Assembly: GCA_023238725.1 (NCBI GenBank)
Contig: CM041533.1
Span: 28,431,568-28,495,567, forward strand
Length of the DNA: 64,000 nt
Origin: Scortum barcoo
Taxonomy: Eukaryota > Chordata > Actinopteri > Centrarchiformes > Terapontidae
Direction of reading: 5' to 3'
Shown here: positions 1 through 11,559 of the stretch, one piece after another
How positions within the stretch are numbered: the first letter of the stretch is position 1
Layout of the letters: each line of letters opens with the position of its first letter
Notes under the pieces: model-generated
Seen by the model: the letters and a program-made list of their open reading frames with translations, nothing else
Told to the model about the DNA's origin: nothing
The model's database searches: none
Program-made: the position numbers and the translations under genes

Positions 1-1402
1 GTCTTTCATCCATGTTGTTTTGGCCGTTCTGTTTAATTCCATCAAGCAGATATCTCTGCTCCACTGTCCAGGAAGCAAGGACTGCATTAACTGACATTGC
101 CCACCAAAATTGTTGAACAAGTTGTGCACACAGTGTAAAGATGAGCAGCAGAAAGTACACATCAGTACCCATGATTCTGCAGAGGAGATGGTGCACAGAT
201 GGGCACAATAAGCTTGTCTAGATGCATTAATGTCTATAAACTGTCTGTTATGAACTGGATAGGTGCTTTCTTTGATTATTTTCTGTTACTGAACAGTCAC
301 ACCATGTATGAGTGCTGGATGCGCATTTGCCTAACCCTGTGCACATGCTAAACATATATACAGACATGAGAACATGCTCAGAGACTAACCCAGAGCAGTA
401 AGAGGTGGTGGTAGTATGTAGGAAATGTGAGATGCGGTCTTTGAAGGTTGCATTGTAGCCATAGCTAATGAGTGTTGGTCAGAGCTCAGGAACATGTAGA
501 GGATCCCAGCTTGCGTCACTTTTCCTGTCATTTCGGCTAAAGACGGGGAAGGAGGAAAGGGGAGAGAGAGGTGAAGAGAGTAGGTGTTTGGGCTGGAGAG
601 AGACAGATGTAAGTAGGAATGTTCTTGGCCAGTTTGTTAGTTTGTGTGTGCGTTCGCATGAGAGTAGGTTTGTGTGTCCGTGAGTCAGAAGTAGTGCTTG
701 TCTAAATAAGGCCAGGGAGGTGGACGCTTATCAACAGCTGATAGGAATACGGTCCCACACCACCCCCACAGCCCCAGCTGCACACACACACCCCTACAAT
801 TAGTCAGTGACTTCTGTGTGCCTTATCTGGTATTCTCCTTGGTCAGTGTGGAAGAACAGTCAAACTCTGTTGATGACACAACTGACCTTTAAACTGATGT
901 TCCCTGCTTATTTAGGCATATTTTTCCTGAAACTGGTTTGTGTTTAGAGAATACAGACTTCACATATAGCTTTAAGCTATGGCTGACAAAACTATGTGAG
1001 GAAGGCAAGTGTGTCAAATGATCAAAATTCTTGTTTCAAATTCTCTACTTTCAAGCCTTTTTATCATGGAACTATTGTTGTTTGATGAGTTGATAAAACT
1101 TATCTATATCTGTATGAATAATGAATCTTCCCTGAAGGCCATGCACACAGCCCCTTGGTGTCAAGAATCTGAGGCTGCTGTTAAGGCTCAGCTTGAGATC
1201 TTCCCAAATTCCAACTTCACAGCCCAGTAATGCAATTGGTAAGACAAATTAGGGCAGTCATAAAGTGAGGGCAAACCCAACCAAGATAGTAAGAGGAGGT
1301 TTCTCTACATTAAATCATATAAAGAAGAGACATATACACTTATATAGAAAAACCTATCTTCAGGAGTGGACTTTACAAGCCTGACCCCACAGTACAGTAC
1401 AG

Positions 1403-1403
<1 letters not shown>

Positions 1404-1437
<34 letters not shown>
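1404..1437. repeat. (TG)n microsatellite
   Basis: About 17 uninterrupted TG units lie in the jph1 intron. Probably length-polymorphic. Confidence 0.95.
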
Positions 1438-1439
<2 letters not shown>

Positions 1440-2868
1440 CCCGCCTCTTATCCCCTGACTCTGTGTATTTATTTGTAGTTGTATTTATTTATTGTTGCAT
1501 TTATCCATGGTTTCTGTGCTGCCAGAAACGAATTGTTATTCTGTCTGCATAGCTGTTCATAAATGGAAGAGTTAAATTCTGTTGTTTAATGTTGATTCTG
1601 ATAGCTGAGACTTCAGTTTTATACAAATTGTGAATTATCTTATTGTATCTTATTGTATTTTATTATCTCATATATTATACATTCAGAGGATACAGAGGAG
1701 TGCGGGGGCAATGTTGAAAGCTGCTGTTCACACTGTGCGAGTTGAAAATCAAAGGAGAAAGTAAATGGGAAAGAGTGAAATGGAGAGAGAAGCAAAAATG
1801 CCATAATAATAAAAATCCCATAAAGTTTTTGAATGATTTTAGTCATTACCATATGTGCCTGTCTGTGCTATGCTAGCAAAAGGCCAGCAACCAACAACAA
1901 TATAGGCTGTAACCCTTTACCCTTTACCCTTGTTAACTTTGTGATAGCTGCCTACAACTATATGAATATATTTTAAATGTTAAATGTCCATTTGCTTTGC
2001 TTTCCACAATAATGGCAGTTTAACAAAAAAAAATCAACTACATTGTTTAATTGTCTTGATAAAGACCACGTGTTTTCTGAGAGAAAATTCCTCTCAAGAT
2101 ATGCCCCTGCAGCCTCCACCAAGCAGATAAGTCATACAATTTGTGGCATGAGAGGTGAAAAAATTGATTAGATTTTATTGTGAGAGATTTGTATTCAGAC
2201 TAACATAAAAACATGCAGATATATACACAGCAACATACAGATGCAGAGAGTACATAAAATCTGTATGTCTATATTTGTACATCCCAACTCACAGCAGTGT
2301 CAATTTGTTCCGGGGTGCTCTGGCAGAAGGTACAAAAAATCTCCTGAATCAAACCTTTCTCCATTTGTATCTCTGACCAGATGAAAGTAAGGCAAAGTAT
2401 TGATTGAGGGGGGTTATCAGTGTCATTTGCTATTTTGAGTGTCAAGAAATTGGGTGTAGGAAAGCTGTTGACTTTGGAGAGAGTATATGTCATGCTGGTA
2501 ACATGTAAAGAAGCAGGAGAAACAGAAAAGGTGCATGGGCTGAATCATAAAAATGACTAAATATTGGGTCAGATTTGTGGATGACAGTCTTTGCTGGAAT
2601 TTTTTATGGTATGTGTTGATCTAAACTGAGTTTATTGTTTTAGGGGTTGAATCTCTTGGTGCATCTGGTATCTTCTTCACAACCATAGCAGCAAGGCGAC
2701 CAAGCCAGTAGGCAAAGTTCTAGGCCTGCCTGCGTGTTTGACAAGCCGCATGATGGTGAAGAACTGCTGGAGGCTGTCGTACCTGCTTCTCTAGCACTAT
2801 TATGAAGAATAGGCTTAAACAAGACTGCATCATCATCCAGTCTACCTTGCCTGGCTGGTTGGCTTCTG

Positions 2869-2903
2869 TGGCCAGGAACACAGTGTCCTCAACCCCTGGT
2901 TGA
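2869..2903 (+). repeat. 35-nt inverted repeat, left arm
   Basis: These 35 nt are the exact reverse complement of 4191-4225, about 1.3 kb away. The flanking bases do not match. The unit contains a small internal palindrome (TCAACC, AGG, GGTTGA). The right arm lies inside the transposase relic of the IS630-like element. Confidence 0.85.
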
Positions 2904-3879
2904 ATGGGGAAAATGTGGTATTCAAGACTGTAGCAACGTTTCAGTGAAAAAAAGGACATATGCTCTTGATATCCCATTTGAAATTATGCAGGCACAGACG
3001 ACATCCAGTTTATTATGCCATGCCTGTACATAGCTGCATATTGGCAGAGAAGATCCACTTGGCCAGGGTTGCAGCAGGTGTTTGAACCTTCATGTTTGCC
3101 TCTGTGTTTCCTCCAGTTTTGTGTTGTGCACTGGTAGGAGGTAGTCTGGTAGCCTGGTAAGTATTCAGAATAATCATCAGTATACTTAATTTTTTTTTAA
3201 AGTTTGGGATACCACCCTATTACCAGGGACAGATGGCCAGACAGTCTTAAGTCTATGCACCATTGTTTAAGATTGTTTAATAATTTCCAGTCTGTTTTAA
3301 TCTTGTCTGTTTTGTTTTTTTATTTTACTTTTGTCCAGCTTAAAATTTGATACTACAATATGGTGGGTTTTTTTCTAGAACTGAATTTTAGCAGAGTGAG
3401 ATCTCTCAAGTTGTGATTGGATGTTACTACTTGGTTGGTATTTAATCAGTTAACGCAAGGCATTATTAACAAATAATGCAGCCCTTGTAGTGAAATTACA
3501 GTTTTTCACAATTGCTAAAACACAAAACCTCATGCTAAGTTTCCTAAACCTATTTATCACTCTTTCAGCAAAATGGTGAACATATTTTCACTTGCTGAAA
3601 CACAGTTTGCACTATGAAGTACTTGTGTTGCAAAATGGTAAACATGGGCAGCAGAAGCTGAACACAGTTACAACAAAACTGTAATTGTTTGCACACAACA
3701 ACACAAGATTGAGCTCACTTCCTGCTAGTGAGGAAAACCAAGAAGAGACTAGAATAGTGGTAGACTAAAATATAAGCTAGTTGAGTGGCAGGCACAGATT
3801 AATTGAAAATTGATACAACAATGGAAAGGAATCTGTGAGGCAGAAGCAGATTGTTTGAATTGGATTAAATGATACAATG

Positions 3880-4330
3880 CACATTTAATACATTTCTGTG
3901 GATGAAGCTGAGTTCAGTCTGGTGTAGAGTAGAAGGAAAAGGCAGGAACATAACTGTGGAAGTCCCTGGCCAGCATGGTGGCAACGTGACCTTTTGTGCA
4001 GCCATAAGTACTGTAGGGTTCTCCACTGTCATGTCACCATATAACACTGAACATCTTCTGACATTTCTGGGTGGTCTTTGGGATGTTTTGTTTGAGATTA
4101 AGCAGCAGGATCATGTACAAGATCCCATCTATGTCATGGTTTTGGATGTCAGTTTTTACCATGCTGTCTGTATATGTGAGTTTTTTAGCCTCAACCAGGG
4201 GTTGAGGACACTGTGTTCCTGGCCAGTCTTCCAGTTTGTCCTCCAGTATACCCCCCTTTCCTCAACCCAATAAAAGAGTTTTTCTCAGCATGGCAACAGA
4301 AGATCAATAACCAAAAAAATCCTTTACCAG
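3880..4330 (+). pseudogene. IS630-like DDE transposase remnant
   Basis: Fragments of a DDE_3-type catalytic domain are spread over three frames. The first aspartate is in VDEAEF (codon at 3901) and is followed by a stop. The core VPGQHGGNVTFCAAIS leads to the second aspartate in VLDVSFYHA (codon at 4145). The glutamate is in NPIKEFFSAW (codon at 4276), in another frame. The distance from second Asp to Glu is 131 nt, about 26 nt more than a DD34E spacing predicts. The excess coincides with the 35-nt inverted-repeat unit at 4191-4225. The N-terminal DNA-binding domain is not recognisable. Confidence 0.75.
4191..4225 (-). repeat. 35-nt inverted repeat, right arm
   Basis: Perfect reverse complement of 2869-2903. 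It falls between the second Asp and the Glu of the transposase relic, where the normal coding spacing is exceeded by about 26 nt, so at least part of it looks like an insertion. Confidence 0.85.
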
Positions 4331-4669
4331 GAAAACTCCTCTGTAGGTATTGGACTTGGCCTGCAGTGACATAAGTGTGGAGTTTTGTCAAGGCTGGATT
4401 GTTTGATTTTGCTGGAAGGGTCAGAAGTTTTGTGAACCTAGTTTAAAGATTTGGTTTTGCATTTACAGTTTTGAGAATAGGGTGGAATTTTTCGAGAAAT
4501 GTGTCTTAGCAGTTGTGAAAAGCTGTAATAATCTCATTATATTTCATAAATCTTATCAAATGAGTCTTACGTAGCAAAATTTAAGCATTTAATCTAAATT
4601 AAATTAGCTTCTTACTTTCTGCATGCTACACTCATTGAGTCTGTCTATTACATTTGTGTATTTTTGCAG

Positions 4670-4788
4670 GACATGTCATGCCCGTGCCAAAGCAGAAGCT
4701 GCAGACCAGTCTGCACACTCAGCCAGTCAGGATTCAGATATTGCCAGAGCTGTGGCCAAAGAACTCTCCCCAAGCTTCCATCAGCCAG
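4670..4788 (+). CDS. jph1: junctophilin-1, internal exon (helical region)
   Basis: A 119-nt exon between a good acceptor (TTTTTGCAG, ends 4669) and a GTACGG donor at 4789. It supplies the last base of a shared codon, 39 whole codons and one base of the next. The product includes ARAKAEAADQ, DIARAVAKELSP and HQPG, matching the alpha-helical stretch that follows the MORN repeats in junctophilin-1. Its last base plus the first two of the 9758 exon make the Gly of HQPGPDY, so the splice is in phase. Junctophilins tether the endoplasmic/sarcoplasmic reticulum to the plasma membrane at junctional complexes such as the skeletal-muscle triad. Upstream exons lie outside the window. Confidence 0.9.
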
Positions 4789-5489
4789 GTACGGCTGCAA
4801 TAGTGCAACAACACACCATATAGTAGAATACTGTAAACCAGAAAAGATAAAGATGAATCAAATACTAAAGACACCAGAAAGTCTGCTCTTCTACTTCTTT
4901 CTTGTTTTTGCTGTTGACCTGACAGAAAGTGTGATTTGTAACCCTGTTTTCATCAGTAGAATATAGTCAGGAGTGTTTTCTGTTTTTGGAAGCAGTTCTG
5001 CACTAGCATCCATTCTGCATCACAGGGTGTCACCCAGTTTTATGTTATATCAAAAACATTGCTTTAACATCAACTAGTACCTCACAGTAAGCAGTGATGT
5101 AACTGACAGTTTATTTTGGAGAGTGGCATGGTCTCTTCCCATATAGCACTAAACATAAGCATATAACATTTAATTCTTCTCTGAAGACCACATTTTTTGC
5201 ATTCATAATAAATTGTATACACATCTTAACAATCAAATGGATAGTATGCTATAATTGTCCATACAGTCTCATAAGTTATCATTGTATGTCTAAATGGCAG
5301 TAGATTTTGATGCATAACAATGCATTTATAACAATACATGCTTCATCATAACTTTTATTGTTGGTAGTGACGTGTAATGCATTTTCATGCATTCAAAAGA
5401 ATACATGCTGCACAGTAAGTGATTGTTATGCAAGTTGCCAAATTGCAGAGATTTCATGTAAGGTAACGTAAGTGATTCATGAAAACCCA

Positions 5490-6235
5490 GCATTGAGTGT
5501 CTCAGTAAGATGTTGGGCCTCCAAGTGTCACCTGAACAGTTTCAGTGACCTTGGTTTTGATACTGGAACTTCACCTGAGTTCTGTAGGTGTTTATCTGGG
5601 TTGAGATCTGGTGACTGCAAAGTCCATACCATATGATTCATATCATTCATACTTATGAAACAATTTAGTGATCCCTCATGCTCTATGGATACAGGCATTG
5701 TCATCGTGGAAAAAAAAACTCCCATTAGAATAGATACGTTTCATCACAGGACAAATCATGGCATCAAAATCTCCTCATCTGACTCTATCGCTTTTTTCCA
5801 CACATCTGGATGCCCGTGCCTATGGTTTTTACCCTGAACTCATCTCAATCCATATTTGTAATGGGGACTATATGCACTATATATCCCTTTCTATGTAACT
5901 GTCAAAGGACTTCCTTGCTTACAGTCTTGCACTGACATTTTCAATCACCTAATGAAGAGTTGCTGTTCTGTTTTTCCTTACATATTGCACCAATCACAAG
6001 CATCACACTCATCAAATGTGTGCTGTTGACCGCAATTTCCAACTCTATTTACCAGCGACTTTCTGACAGATCTAAAGGCAGATGTCACTTTAGTCGCTGT
6101 CACAACTACTGGAATACTAGTCAGTAGAGCAGTCTTTGTGACTGGAGGTCCTGCCATCTGTGCTCCAGTGAACCCTAATGCAAACAATGAGCCCTCTCTT
6201 AAATGTTTTCTTCTTGTCATCAAAAATACTAAGTC
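5490..6235 (-). mobile_element. Tc1/mariner relic, minus strand
   Basis: Read on the minus strand, the segment near 5600 gives WTLQSPDLNPD, the conserved block ahead of the catalytic glutamate in Tc1/mariner transposases, preceded by a degenerate catalytic-domain frame. Towards 6200 other minus-strand fragments may be its N-terminal part. Several stops and frameshifts are present, and the terminal repeats were not resolved, so the limits are approximate. Confidence 0.5.
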
Positions 6236-6287
6236 AGAATTAACTGGGGCTGTTTAGTATGTAAACATGCCACAGGGCATGATTAGA

Positions 6288-6830
6288 TGTTCAAGATAGC
6301 CTTTATTAGACCCACACCGGGTAAAGTCAAGTCACGTAACAGCAGCGAGACACACAGTGGAAATAAATAGTAGGAAAATGCAAAGCAAAAACATAGAATA
6401 AGATAAAAATAAGATATCAACATAAAAATCTAAAAGATAAATCATTATAATTATATTTTTTATAATTATACCTGTACATAGTACAGGATATGCCTGAGTA
6501 TATACATAATAAATATATATATATATATCTCAAGTAAAGTGAGAACAGTGAACTGAAGTGTATTGCAAATGAGTCCAGTTATTTGTCTGCAGACTAGTGA
6601 GCATTTTGTTTGTTGTACAGTCTGACAGTAGCAGGCAGGAAGGACCTGCGGTACCTCTCCTTCACACACTGTGGATGGAGCAGCCGGTCACTGAAAGAGC
6701 TAACTCAGTGCTGTCACTGGGCAAGTGTCCTGTAAAGGGTGGGACGTGTTGTTTAACAGGGACGACAGCTTAGCTATCATCTCCACCATCTCCACTGGGT
6801 CCAGGGGGGCATCCCAGGACAGAGCTGGAG
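6288..6830 (-). mobile_element. CR1/L2/Rex1-type LINE, 3' end
   Basis: The minus strand encodes the C-terminal tail of a non-LTR reverse transcriptase (ALSWDAPLDPVEMVEMIAKL, then LNNTSHPLQDT), then YRRSFLPA-like remnants and an untranslated tail with a CCGGTGTGGGTCTAATAAAG block. The same tail type occurs at 30360-30545 (-) and 45942-46085 (+). Only the last part of the element is present, as expected for a 5'-truncated LINE copy. Confidence 0.75.
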
Positions 6831-7484
6831 TTATTTGCTCATTTGCATCATTCATTGCACCTGTGTGGAAACATCTGCATGCGTTAATCCACTCATTCAG
6901 GTTTTCTTTTAATTTGTTACACATCTGTATATGATATATTCAAAGTAAGAAGAAGACTTAAACTTAAAGTGTTCCACTGTATGCAGCCACTGTAACAGTG
7001 CGCCCATTACAACCCCCCTTCACACATACACATTCTCTGCATTTTGGCATATTACATACTAATATAAATATAATTGAAAAGAACATCTGTCTTTCTATCT
7101 GTCTATCCTGCCATGATCTCTACCATTAGTCATTCGATCAACTTTGAGGGTGTACTGCTGAAGACCCTTCCATACATTTGAATTGTAAAGCTTCTACATG
7201 GCAGCAATTTATGAAGGCTTGAGCCAAATGTTTGTTCCCATTGAGCTAAATCTTTCTGACGGGATTTTCTTTAAGTTCAGTATTATTTTTTTATTTGTTA
7301 ATCAATACTATTAAATGTTATAATCGTTTTTATAGTACAGCAGTAATATTCAATTAATTTTCTCATAGATATTTATGCATTGCAACTTTGTTCTCTGTGA
7401 GCTAGCGCAAGACAAAACTCAATGTTCTGACCAATAATTTTGCTCACACATTATCAGGTGGATTCAGAATGTCATCACCTTATA

Positions 7485-8601
7485 CACTACCGCTCAGAGG
7501 TTTGGGATCACTTGCACACATTGTAATGCAATTCACAAACATTTTTATGCAAAACAATTTTATCCATTTCACGAAGAATTTAAATCAATCAGATGATTTT
7601 TAAAGAATGATCCACATTTTTGCATCGATGTCTATTATCAGCAAATAGTCATCTGTATCAATCTCCTGGTATGGCTGCTAATCCAAGTTAATCATTTTAT
7701 AAGGCTAATTGATTATTAGAAAACCCTTTTGCAATAGTGTAGCACAGTTGTACTAATAAGGGAGCAGAGCAGGGAGCATGGCATTCTTTAGGTTAGTTTG
7801 AAGCATCTGAAGCATCAGCAGTTGTTTTTGTGTTTACAGGCTCAAAATGGCCAGAAAGAAAGAACTTTCTTTAGAGCCCCATCAGTCTATTGCACTTAGT
7901 AAAGAAGGCTATTCAATGTGAGAAATTGTGAGGAAAGTTAAAATCTCCTACCATGCTGTTAACTACTCCCTTCAGAGAGCAGCACAAACTGGCTCTAACA
8001 AGAACAGAAAAAGTACCTGTCAAACTCCAGTGTCATCATCAACAGTGAAGAGGCAACTTCAGGATGCTGGACTTAATGTCAGAATTGCCAAGAAAAAGCC
8101 ATATCTCAGACTGGCCAATAAAAAGAAAAGGCGTAAATGGGCAAAAGAGCACAGACATTGGACACTGGAAGACTGGAAGAAGGTGGTGTGGACAGTTGCT
8201 TGTTGAGGTTTGAGGTCTTTGGATTCTGACTGTAATGGAGTGGCACAGTCTCCGGATCTGAACCCTATTGAGCTGTTGTGGGAGAAGCTTGACCGTGTGG
8301 TACAGAGGAAGACTCCATCAAGCCAGTCCATCTTGTGGGAGATGCTCCAGGAAGCATGAGGTCAAATCTTATCAAATTTCCTTGAAAAATTGACAGCTAG
8401 AATGCCTAAGGTCTGCCAGCCTGTAATTGTTTTATGAAGGAAAAGTTTAAAGAACACATTCATCATTTCCATTAAAATAATTATTTCTAACTCTTACAAT
8501 GTGAGCATATCCTGTTCATTTGCTATATTTCCTATTTAGACTAATTTCATGTGTGAATATATGAACATTTCCAAGAGATCCCAAACTTTTGAGGGGTAGT
8601 G
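7485..8601 (+). mobile_element. Tc1-like transposon with intact ends
   Basis: The left end reads TACACTACCGCTCAGAGGTT and the right end, reverse-complemented, TACACTACCCCTCAAAAGTT, the classic fish Tc1 terminal repeat. TA duplications flank the element (7483-7484 and 8602-8603). The internal transposase is broken and shortened. It is inserted in a jph1 intron in the sense orientation. Confidence 0.9.
7847..8360 (+). pseudogene. Tc1 transposase, internally deleted
   Basis: The start codon at 7847 opens MARKKELSLEPHQSIAL, stopped by TGA at 7919. The same frame continues through the paired helix-turn-helix region (STVKRQLQDAGL) and a basic linker to VVWT, another stop at 8203, and then directly to SPDLNPIELLWEKLD. 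Most of the catalytic core is missing: neither the first Asp block nor the second Asp block is present, and only the Glu-containing block survives. It cannot encode an active transposase. Confidence 0.85.
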
Positions 8602-9757
8602 TATGTCATCAAATATCTAGCTATCAACTGTTTAAAAGAAGAGGTTCTTCTTGTTTTTTTTTTGTGTATTATAATAATATGCATCTTGGAAAAAAAAGGA
8701 ATTTGAATTTACTAGACTATGCACTTAATGAAATTCATCCCAGGTCACCTGTGTTTATAGTATCATGAAGGCTTTTTGTTTTACTGAATCACAAAATTTT
8801 TCTGCCTCACATGGAGAGTAAAACCAGTTCCCCTTCAGTAATCAATGGCTCAGCTGTCTCTTTTACACCAGTCTACACATCACCCACATCTGCACCTGAT
8901 TCACCCAGCCAGTAGTGTCTCAAACATTAAAGTTCCAGTATACTCGAAGAGAAGTGTTTGTGGGATGGATGAGTAGTACCATCTGTATGCTCTATTTCTT
9001 GAATAAATAAAATTTAATTAAAATATTTACTGTACCAGGTTTATCACCACAGATCGATCACTGTATTAGGAGACTGTCTAAATCTGGGAAAAGCAGCTGT
9101 AAAGTCTGTAGGACAATTTAAGTAGACACACACAGGGTGAAAGGGTGATAGTGAGGCTGAAACAGTGCGAAACATGAAATAAAGCTCTCCACTTATGACT
9201 ACAACATAACAATAAAAGGGCTATGCAGCAAGCAGCACACAACTTAACCTTTCAGTCCTCCAGGTTAACCAAATTTATTTGGAAGAAAAAATGCAAGTGA
9301 ACTGTAAAATGATTACCTTAAGTGTTCATCATGAACATCCTTCATAGTTTACAGACATAACTTCCCACTTGAACTTCAAACTTCTGTATTTACTGCAGTT
9401 GTATGAAGACACTTTAACCATGCAATGGGGGATTTTACTTACATTCCAGGTACGTTCACTTTTTTATTTTGACCTCCAAATAACCTGGGTAAACAGTTAC
9501 TTTGTTACAAGCTGTCTAATCATTAGACTGCACACATTTCTTGGTTATCTCACTTTGTGGTAACAATGTTGCTTGGATCCCAGACTTCAGCAATTACCTT
9601 GATGAACACAGTGTTATTATAACTGACAGACATGATGGAAAAAACCCCAAATAAGAACAGAATATAATAAAGCATAATTATACTTTAATTCTGGGCTATT
9701 TACCTGTCAGATCTAACTTGCTTCATATAGCCTTTTTAACTTTCATGTGTTTTTCAG

Positions 9758-10036
9758 GCCCTGACTACATACGGCAGAAATATAATGAGCCAGTAGAGGT
9801 GAAGGAGGTGCCTATGGAGGAGAAAAGGGAGAAATCTCCATCAGGTAGCCCTCATTTCTACCGGAAAGGTACAACACCCACCCAGTCTCCATCTCAGAGC
9901 CCAGGTCCCAGCCCCTCTCCTTCACCTATGACTGTTAAAAAGAACTTTTTCAGTAGTAAAACTCCTGCCACTGTCACTCCTGCACAGCCTGCTGGAAAAG
10001 AGAACAAAACCCCCACAGCTGAGACTTTGACAGCAG
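9758..10036 (+). CDS. jph1: junctophilin-1 exon (divergent region, first part)
   Basis: A 279-nt exon bounded by TTTTTCAG and a GTAAGC donor at 10037. The frame runs GPDYIRQKYNEPVEVKEV, then SPHFYRKGTTP and a Pro/Ser-rich stretch with repeated SPS/PSP units. GPDYI and SPHFYRKGTTP are landmarks I recall from JPH1, which separates this gene from the other junctophilins. This part links the helical region to the membrane anchor and is poorly conserved between paralogues. It begins in phase 1, matching the previous exon, and ends with one base of a Gly codon completed at 10985. Confidence 0.9.
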
Positions 10037-10429
10037 GTAAGCAACTTGTGTAACAACTGGTGAAGCCACAAACACACTGGACTCAAGGGCACAATTCAGA
10101 GAAACAGGTTGAATCACTTGTAGTAGGTACACAGACATCAGAGACAGACATCATGAGAAAAGCTAAACGAAACACAGAAAAGACAAGACAAGAAAGTTAC
10201 AGCTTTGTTTTTTTTTTGGTTGTTGTTAATCCAATCAACATATCTTTTTCATGACATACTTTTTTGATGGTTTTAACGGTAACAATAGACAATTTATGTG
10301 AAACAGATTTATATGTACGTGTGGGGGCACACAGAACTAATATTTGATATCTAGCCTAAAAGACTGCCCTGCACAGTGAGCATATGTGTGACATTACAGC
10401 CTGGAGAGGAATACAGGTTTGAAAGTGGG

Positions 10430-10620
10430 TCTGAATAGATGTTTGGCAGCAACCATAATTGTAGCAACAACATGATGAATACCAGCAATGATTTTGGCAG
10501 CAACATAGCGAACAAAAGCAGTAATTTAGCATTAACTGTTGAGCTGCCACAGTGATTTTAGCAGCAACAAAAATAGCAGCAGCAGTGATTTTAGCAACAT
10601 CATGCTAAGCAGCAGCAATA
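10430..10620. repeat. degenerate GCAGCAACA-type tandem repeat
   Basis: Short AGCAGCAACA and ATTTTAGCAGCAACA-like units recur roughly every 20-35 nt in the intron between two jph1 exons. They make a spurious cysteine-rich frame on the minus strand. The periodicity is irregular, so this is an old decayed minisatellite. Confidence 0.6.
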
Positions 10621-10984
10621 ATTCTACAAAAGTAGGAAGTAGGAAATAGTCACTTCATTATCCGACAATTGTCAGTTTGCTCACTTTCACTTTGTTAGTG
10701 TAGATATTATTAAATGGAATAAAAAAGGTATAAGATTTATTGCCAAGAAGCATTGTTACAACAAAGAAGTATTACTATGAAAGGGACACAGGTATAGTAC
10801 ATGGAACCAAAGTGCTGGCCTAACCAACATTAGCAACTGGGGATTCAGTGTCTTGCCTGACATGCAGAGACCCTGCTATTAGTGGACAATTTGCTATAAT
10901 TAGCCCCAGTCCCTAAATCAATGTATATAATGGTTATTTGGTTAATTATTTCTCTTTTTTTTTCTTTTTTCTTATACTTGGCAG

Positions 10985-11412
10985 GTATACCAAAGGCAGC
11001 ATCAAAACTTTCTCTCAGACAGGAAGTCGGACAGCACGAGGCTCCTCCAGCTACAAAACCAGCTGTAACCACAACAGTCAGCACTTACCCCAGCAATGGG
11101 CAGATTCACTCCCAGTACCATGGTTACTATGTCAAAGCAGATGTCAAGATTCCACCACCTGAAGAACCAATTGGAGTGGAGGATGATCTTCACCCCTCAA
11201 GCCTTGCATGCTTGCCACCACCTGCCAAACAGATTCGGGTGCCAGCACTAAAATCCCTGCCAGCCCCTAGCCCTTCATCACTTCCAACAAAAGAGGGCAC
11301 AAAAGCATCAGAGCTCTCCAAGCCAAAAAGGCAGGAATCAACCAAACCAAAGAGCCTTGCAGAAACCAAGAAATGTAGTGTAGAAATAGCTCCTGAAATT
11401 TTAGAGGATTCG
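10985..11412 (+). CDS. jph1: junctophilin-1 exon (divergent region, second part)
   Basis: A 428-nt exon with acceptor TTGGCAG and donor GTGAGT. Two bases complete the Gly from the preceding exon, and 142 codons follow. It contains NGQIHSQYHGYYVKADVKIP, a block that matches the SNGELHSQYHGYYVK region I recall from JPH1, and a Lys/Pro/Ser-rich tail (STKPKSLAETKK). It ends in phase 0 after EILEDS. Together with the 9758 exon it forms the long cytosolic divergent region. The intron between the two (10037-10984) may be absent from the mammalian gene, where I recall one large exon covering both; this needs an alignment. Confidence 0.9.
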
Positions 11413-11559
11413 GTGAGTGAGATCAAGTTCTTATGCATGTTTGATTTTGATTCTAACTTGCAGTTCTGAGAGAGACATCCATACTGTAGGCCCCCAATAG
11501 CACATGATTACAGAGCTCTTCCAGTTGAACCACACAAGAAGTAGACTGCCTAACCATTC

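Larger units (their letters stand above)
1..3498 (+). other. jph1: jph1 intron, upstream part
   Basis: This AT-rich stretch precedes the first recognisable jph1 exon, so it is inferred to be intronic; the exons for the MORN repeats must lie further upstream. No exon-like frame with splice signals was found. It contains a long TG dinucleotide run and one arm of a 35-nt perfect inverted repeat. A frame around 2640-3000 looks vaguely transposon-like but could not be assigned. Confidence 0.6.
3499..4525 (+). mobile_element. IS630/Tc1-like DNA transposon, degenerate
   Basis: A 1.03-kb element bounded by imperfect terminal inverted repeats of about 26 nt. The left end reads CAGTTTTTCACAATTGCTAA and the right end, reverse-complemented, CAGCTTTTCACAACTGCTAA. 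Both are flanked by TA, the target of IS630-Tc1-mariner elements. Inside is a broken transposase. It lies wholly within a jph1 intron, in the same orientation as the gene. The IS630-like subgroup is recalled from fish proteins and was not searched. Confidence 0.8.
4789..9757 (+). other. jph1: jph1 intron
   Basis: A roughly 5-kb intron between two well-supported jph1 exons, with a GT donor and a TTTTCAG acceptor. It holds a minus-strand Tc1/mariner relic, a minus-strand LINE 3' end and a Tc1 element with intact ends. No additional exon was recognised. Confidence 0.8.

Noticed and set aside
2640..2980. A second transposase fragment in the jph1 intron
   Set aside because: Apart from the 35-nt match to 4191-4225, none of the three frames on either strand gives a recognisable transposase block.
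10356..10550. A small cysteine-rich secreted peptide on the minus strand
   Set aside because: The cysteines come from the reverse strand of a GCAGCAACA-type repeat; there is no signal peptide or splice context.
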